A stretch of 16,459 nucleotides of DNA from NCBI GenBank assembly GCA_039180385.1, contig JBCDDJ010000100.1, positions 1 to 16,459 of the forward strand, read 5' to 3'. Source of the stretch: SIO4C1 sp039180385. GTDB taxonomy: Bacteria; Cyanobacteriota; Cyanobacteriia; Phormidesmidales; Phormidesmidaceae. This document shows positions 13,514 to 16,459 of this stretch, piece by piece. The number at the start of each line of letters is the position of its first letter. Position 1 is the stretch's first letter. The notes under the pieces are model-generated. The model saw nothing but the letters and a program-made list of their open reading frames with translations, ran no database searches and had not been told where the DNA came from. Made by a program: the position numbers and the translations under genes.

Positions 13514-15589
13514 TTATGCGTTCCCTTTGTTTTTAGCAATGACTGCTTCAGCCACATTACGAGGAACATCCTCGTACTGGCCGAACTCCATCGAGAAAAT
13601 GCCTCGACCTTGCGTCTTTGAACGAATGTCGGTGGCATACCCAAACATTTCAGCCAAAGGTACGTTTGCAGTCACCTTGGCAATGCCATCCTCAGAACCC
13701 ATCCCCTCAATCTGACCTCGACGAGAGTTAAGGTCACCCATGACGTCCCCGAGGAAATCCTCAGGCACCTCAACTTCGACCTTCATAATGGGCTCCAAGA
13801 GTGCTGGAGAAGCTTTCATGACTGCGTTTTGAATGGCCATAGAGCCAGCAATCTTGAAGGCCATCTCCGAAGAGTCAACATCGTGGTAAGAACCGTCTAC
13901 CAGCGTGACCTTGAGGTCGATAACGGGATACCCCGCTAGGATACCAGATTCACACTTTTCTTTCATACCTGCCTCTGCAGGGCTGATGAACTCTTTGGGA
14001 ATGGTACCCCCAACGATTTTAGAAACAAACTCAAAACCGCTGCCAGATTCCCCCGGTTCGACTTCGATCACGACGTGGCCGTATTGGCCCTTGCCACCGC
14101 TCTGACGCACAAATTTACCCTCAGCTTGGACGGCCTTGCGAATGGTTTCGCGGTAGGCCACCTGAGGTGCGCCGATGTTAGCCTCCACATTAAATTCTCG
14201 TTTCATACGATCCACAAGAATATCAAGGTGAAGCTCCCCCATACCTGCAATCACAGTCTGATTGGTTTCCGGGTCAGTGGCGACCCGAAAAGTGGGATCC
14301 TCTTCAGAAAGTGATTGCAAAGCTTTTGATAGTTTCTCCATGTCTTGCTTGGTCCTGGGTTCCACAGCCACCGAAATCACCGGCTCCGGGATAAATAAGG
14401 ATTCAAGTACAATGGGCTCATTAGGATCGCAAATGGTGTCACCAGTGGTGGTGTCTTTGAGGCCCAAGGCGGCTCCCAAATCGCCAGCTCTAAGCTCATC
14501 AACCTCAATGCGATCGTCAGCCTTCAAGATAATCAGGCGAGAAACACGCTCCTTTTTTCCCTTGGTGGCGTTGTAGACATAGCTCCCCTTTTTCATCACG
14601 CCGGAATACATCCGCAGAAAGGTGAGTCGACCATAGGGATCGGCCATGATCTTGAAAGCTAAGGCTGCTAAAGGCTCATCATCGTCGGAGTGCCGCTCAC
14701 CGATTTCCCCATTGGGTAAAGTCCCTTGAATGGCCTTGACTTCGAGGGGAGACGGGAGATAGTCAACAATGGCGTCTAATAGCAGCTGGACGCCTTTGTT
14801 TTTAAAGGCGGAGCCACAAAACATGGGCACCATCTTCCCCGCAATGGTGCTGCTACGAACGCCTGCCATAATTTCATCGGCGGACAGGCTTTCTCCCTCC
14901 AGATATTTTTCCATCAGGGTGTCGTTGACGTCGGCGACGGACTCTTCTAACAAGGTGCGGTACTCTTCGACCTCAGCCTGCATATCAGCCGGGATATCGG
15001 TTGCTTGGATGTCGGTGCCCAGGTCATTGGTGTAGAGATAGGCTTTCATCTCGACTAAATCGATGACGCCTTCAAATTTATCCTCAGCTCCGATCGGCAG
15101 CTGAACCGGTACCGCGTTGGCCCTTAGGCGCTCTTTGATCTGCTCGTAGACTTTGTAGAAGTTGGCCCCGGTGCGATCCATCTTATTGACAAAGGCAATC
15201 CGTGGGACATCATATCGATCAGACTGACGCCAAACGGTCTCGGACTGAGGTTGCACCCCCTCCACCGACGAAAACACCGTAATCACCCCATCGAGTACCC
15301 GCATGGAGCGCTCAACCTCAATGGTGAAGTCAACGTGCCCAGGAGTGTCAATGATGTTGATTTGATGGTCACGCCAGCTAGTGCTGATGGCCGCCGCGGT
15401 AATCGTGATACCCCGCTCCCGCTCTTGGTCCATCCAGTCGGTGACGGCATTGCCATCGTGGACTTCGCCGATTTTATGGACCACGCCAGAGTAAAACAAA
15501 ATACGCTCTGTCGTGGTGGTTTTGCCAGCATCAATGTGGGCGGCGATGCCAATATTTCTGACCTTTTCTAACGGGGATTTACGAACCAC
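13514..15589 (-). CDS. fusA: Translation elongation factor G
   Basis: EF-G drives translocation and, with ribosome recycling factor, ribosome splitting. With the GTG start at 15589 it has 691 residues, the usual cyanobacterial length, and begins with SPLEKVRNIGIAAHIDAGKT. Motifs are AHIDAGKT (17-24), DTPGH (81-85) and NKMD (135-138). Domain II, the IV/V region (GGKGQYGHVVIEVEPG) and the C-terminal MFGYATDIRSKTQGRG are all intact. The start is fixed by AAGGAG 6 bases before the GTG. An in-frame ATG at 15631 would add 14 residues encoded by a hairpin sequence and unlike the family. It sits between rpsG (115-base gap) and tufA (24-base gap) in the str operon. Confidence 0.97.
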   Translation of the reverse strand: MVRKSPLEKVRNIGIAAHIDAGKTTTTERILFYSGVVHKIGEVHDGNAVTDWMDQERERGITITAAAISTSWRDHQINIIDTPGHVDFTIEVERSMRVLDGVITVFSSVEGVQPQSETVWRQSDRYDVPRIAFVNKMDRTGANFYKVYEQIKERLRANAVPVQLPIGAEDKFEGVIDLVEMKAYLYTNDLGTDIQATDIPADMQAEVEEYRTLLEESVADVNDTLMEKYLEGESLSADEIMAGVRSSTIAGKMVPMFCGSAFKNKGVQLLLDAIVDYLPSPLEVKAIQGTLPNGEIGERHSDDDEPLAALAFKIMADPYGRLTFLRMYSGVMKKGSYVYNATKGKKERVSRLIILKADDRIEVDELRAGDLGAALGLKDTTTGDTICDPNEPIVLESLFIPEPVISVAVEPRTKQDMEKLSKALQSLSEEDPTFRVATDPETNQTVIAGMGELHLDILVDRMKREFNVEANIGAPQVAYRETIRKAVQAEGKFVRQSGGKGQYGHVVIEVEPGESGSGFEFVSKIVGGTIPKEFISPAEAGMKEKCESGILAGYPVIDLKVTLVDGSYHDVDSSEMAFKIAGSMAIQNAVMKASPALLEPIMKVEVEVPEDFLGDVMGDLNSRRGQIEGMGSEDGIAKVTANVPLAEMFGYATDIRSKTQGRGIFSMEFGQYEDVPRNVAEAVIAKNKGNA

Positions 15590-15595
15590 GGAGGA

Positions 15596-15601
15596 CTCCT
15601 T
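15596..15601 (-). promoter_or_regulatory. Ribosome-binding site that fixes the fusA GTG start
   Basis: On the minus strand AAGGAG lies 6 bases before the GTG codon ending at 15589. A perfect hairpin ends 7 bases upstream of this site. Confidence 0.8.
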
Positions 15602-15608
15602 AGAAGGG

Positions 15609-15629
15609 GCTGGTTTGAAGTCAACCAGC
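15609..15629 (-). promoter_or_regulatory. Hairpin immediately upstream of the fusA ribosome-binding site
   Basis: GCTGGTT (15609-15615) and AACCAGC (15623-15629) form a perfect 7-bp stem with a 7-base loop. Its closeness to the Shine-Dalgarno suggests a role in fusA translation or in protecting a processed mRNA 5' end. It has no following T-run and lies inside the operon, so termination is unlikely. Confidence 0.5.
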
Positions 15630-15704
15630 AACTGTCTTTAGATGGGAATTACGGTAACGATCGCAACTGCCCTAAACATCGACCCAGGGCTGATCGCAGG
15701 ATGC

Positions 15705-16175
15705 TTAGTAGCGGTAGTGGGCAAATGCCTTGTTGGCCTCTGCCATTCTGTGGGTTTCCTCACGCTTACGAACGGCCCCTCCGGTCTCGTTGGCCGCGTC
15801 CATAAATTCGTTGGCGAGCTTCATGGCCATGGTTTTGCCCGCTCGCTGGCGAGAAAACTGGGTCAACCAGCGCAGGGCCAGGGCAACCCCCCGATCGGTG
15901 CGTACCTCCATAGGGACCTGGTAAGTGGCTCCGCCGACTCGACGCGCTTTGACCTCAACCAGGGGGGTCGTATTTTTGACCGCTTGCTCAAAGACTTCGA
16001 GGGGGTTACCCCCCGAGCGTTCCTCAATGATGCTAAAAGCGTCGTAGATGAGACGAAGGGCGAGGGATTTTTTGCCGCTGGACATAATCCGGCGGACCAT
16101 CATACTCACTAGGCGGCTGTTATAAACCGGATCAGGCGGAACCGGACGCTTTTGAGCACTAGAACGACGGGACAT
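15705..16175 (-). CDS. rpsG: 30S ribosomal protein S7
   Basis: S7 binds the 3' major domain of 16S rRNA and nucleates assembly of the 30S head; it contacts tRNA in the E site. The 156-residue protein has the normal start MSRRSSAQKRPVPPDPVYNS. GGATYQVPMEVR and RWLTQFSRQR lie in the middle, and the C-terminus ends FAHYRY. The frame stays open upstream to an ATG at 16271, but those 32 extra residues are unlike S7 and were excluded. AAAGG lies 8-9 bases before the chosen ATG. In E. coli, S7 represses its own operon by binding the rpsL-rpsG gap; here that gap is 211 bases and contains strong hairpins. Confidence 0.97.
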   Translation of the reverse strand: MSRRSSAQKRPVPPDPVYNSRLVSMMVRRIMSSGKKSLALRLIYDAFSIIEERSGGNPLEVFEQAVKNTTPLVEVKARRVGGATYQVPMEVRTDRGVALALRWLTQFSRQRAGKTMAMKLANEFMDAANETGGAVRKREETHRMAEANKAFAHYRY

Positions 16176-16221
16176 AAGGCAACCTTTACTTAAAACAAAA
16201 TGAAGGGCAAAACAAGAGACC

Positions 16222-16249
16222 AGACTTGAGAATTTAACCTCAAATGTCT
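16222..16249 (-). repeat. Bulged hairpin in the rpsL-rpsG gap, rpsG-proximal
   Basis: AGAC-TTGAG (16222-16230) pairs with CTCAA (16239-16243) and, after a 2-base bulge, GTCT (16246-16249), leaving an 8-base loop. The GTCTT at 16246-16250 could instead pair with AAGAC at 16263-16267, so alternative folds exist. Confidence 0.4.
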
Positions 16250-16278
16250 TAACGAAGTGCTGAAGACACAAAATTGAC

Positions 16279-16320
16279 CCACACGTTGATCAGAAACTCT
16301 TAAAGCTGATGAACGTGTGG
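16279..16320 (-). promoter_or_regulatory. Large hairpin in the rpsL-rpsG intercistronic gap
   Basis: CCACACGTT (16279-16287) pairs perfectly with AACGTGTGG (16312-16320). After a single G-G mismatch, ATCAG (16289-16293) pairs with CTGAT (16306-16310) around a 12-base loop. A 14-bp stem with one internal mismatch is unlikely to be chance. It could be the site where S7 binds for autoregulation, as in the E. coli str operon, or a processing or 3'-end element of rpsL. No T-run follows on the minus strand. Confidence 0.5.
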
Positions 16321-16386
16321 TCGACATGCATGAAGTCAGATCCGGGGTCGAGCCAACCGAATAGGAAACCGCACACGGGCGTTTGG

Positions 16387-16459
16387 CTACTCTTTAGGTC
16401 TTTTAGCGCCGTACTTGGAGCGACCTTGACGGCGATCTTTGACACCGGCAGTATCTAAC
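16387..16459 (-). CDS. rpsL: 30S ribosomal protein S12, C-terminal end only
   Basis: The last 23 codons and the TAG stop are present; the rest lies beyond the right edge. The translation LDTAGVKDRRQGRSKYGAKR followed by PKE is the conserved S12 C-terminus. S12 is in the decoding centre and is the usual first gene of the str operon, so the operon promoter lies outside the window. Confidence 0.95.
   Translation of the reverse strand, partial: LDTAGVKDRRQGRSKYGAKRPKE

Noticed and set aside
13133..13621. 162-residue open frame antisense to tufA and the fusA end
   Set aside because: It is a shadow of two highly conserved genes with no supporting motif.
15642..16112. 156-residue open frame antisense to rpsG
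   Set aside because: It mirrors the S7 gene and reads through the rpsG-fusA gap without a ribosome-binding site.
16176..16271. N-terminal extension of S7 by 32 residues
   Set aside because: S7 begins MSRRSSAQKRP as in the family. The extension covers the structured intercistronic leader.
1..16459. Mobile element, defence system, tRNA or rRNA
   Set aside because: No transposase, integrase, terminal repeats, toxin-antitoxin-like pair, tRNA cloverleaf or rRNA sequence was seen. The window is conserved housekeeping DNA.

Overview
The window is a stretch of cyanobacterial chromosome made almost entirely of conserved housekeeping genes. Three things point to a cyanobacterium. Three copies of the HIP1 octamer GCGATCGC occur (3588, 5890 and 9045). 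The gene orders tig/asd-dapA-rnj, rne-rnhB and rpsL-rpsG-fusA-tufA-rpsJ are typical of the phylum. RNase E ends in the arginine-rich nonapeptide known from cyanobacteria. The genus cannot be fixed from the sequence; a Leptolyngbya/Nodosilinea-like lineage is only a guess.

Layout, left to right. The gene tig (trigger factor) runs on the minus strand. A 725-base divergent non-coding gap separates it from asd (TTG start) and dapA (GTG start), which form the aspartate-to-dihydrodipicolinate pair for lysine, diaminopimelate and threonine/methionine supply. Next on the plus strand is rnj (RNase J), preceded by a leader with an 11-bp inverted repeat and followed by a 16-bp perfect hairpin. Then comes a 579-base region holding a likely promoter and a long, structured, U-rich leader for rne (RNase E). 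The rne stop overlaps rnhB (RNase HII). A DUF1997 gene converges on rnhB by a 15-base overlap and diverges from pheA (prephenate dehydratase). An orphan Lon N-terminal-like protein gene converges on pheA.

The right third is the minus-strand str operon, read right to left: rpsL (only the last 23 codons are in the window), rpsG, fusA, tufA, rpsJ. Every gap in it except the 24-base fusA-tufA gap contains a clear inverted repeat. A terminator-like hairpin lies about 100 bases past rpsJ.

The genes serve translation (S12, S7, EF-G, EF-Tu, S10), folding of nascent chains (trigger factor), RNA turnover (RNases J, E, HII) and amino-acid synthesis (Asd, DapA, PheA). I see no mobile element, CRISPR array, tRNA, rRNA or defence system. 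The parts worth a second look are non-coding: the rne and rnj leaders, the tufA-rpsJ gap with crossing inverted repeats, and the rpsL-rpsG and rpsG-fusA gaps. Two conserved proteins of unknown role (DUF1997 and the Lon-like protein) are also of interest. All functions are assigned by reading motifs, without database searches.
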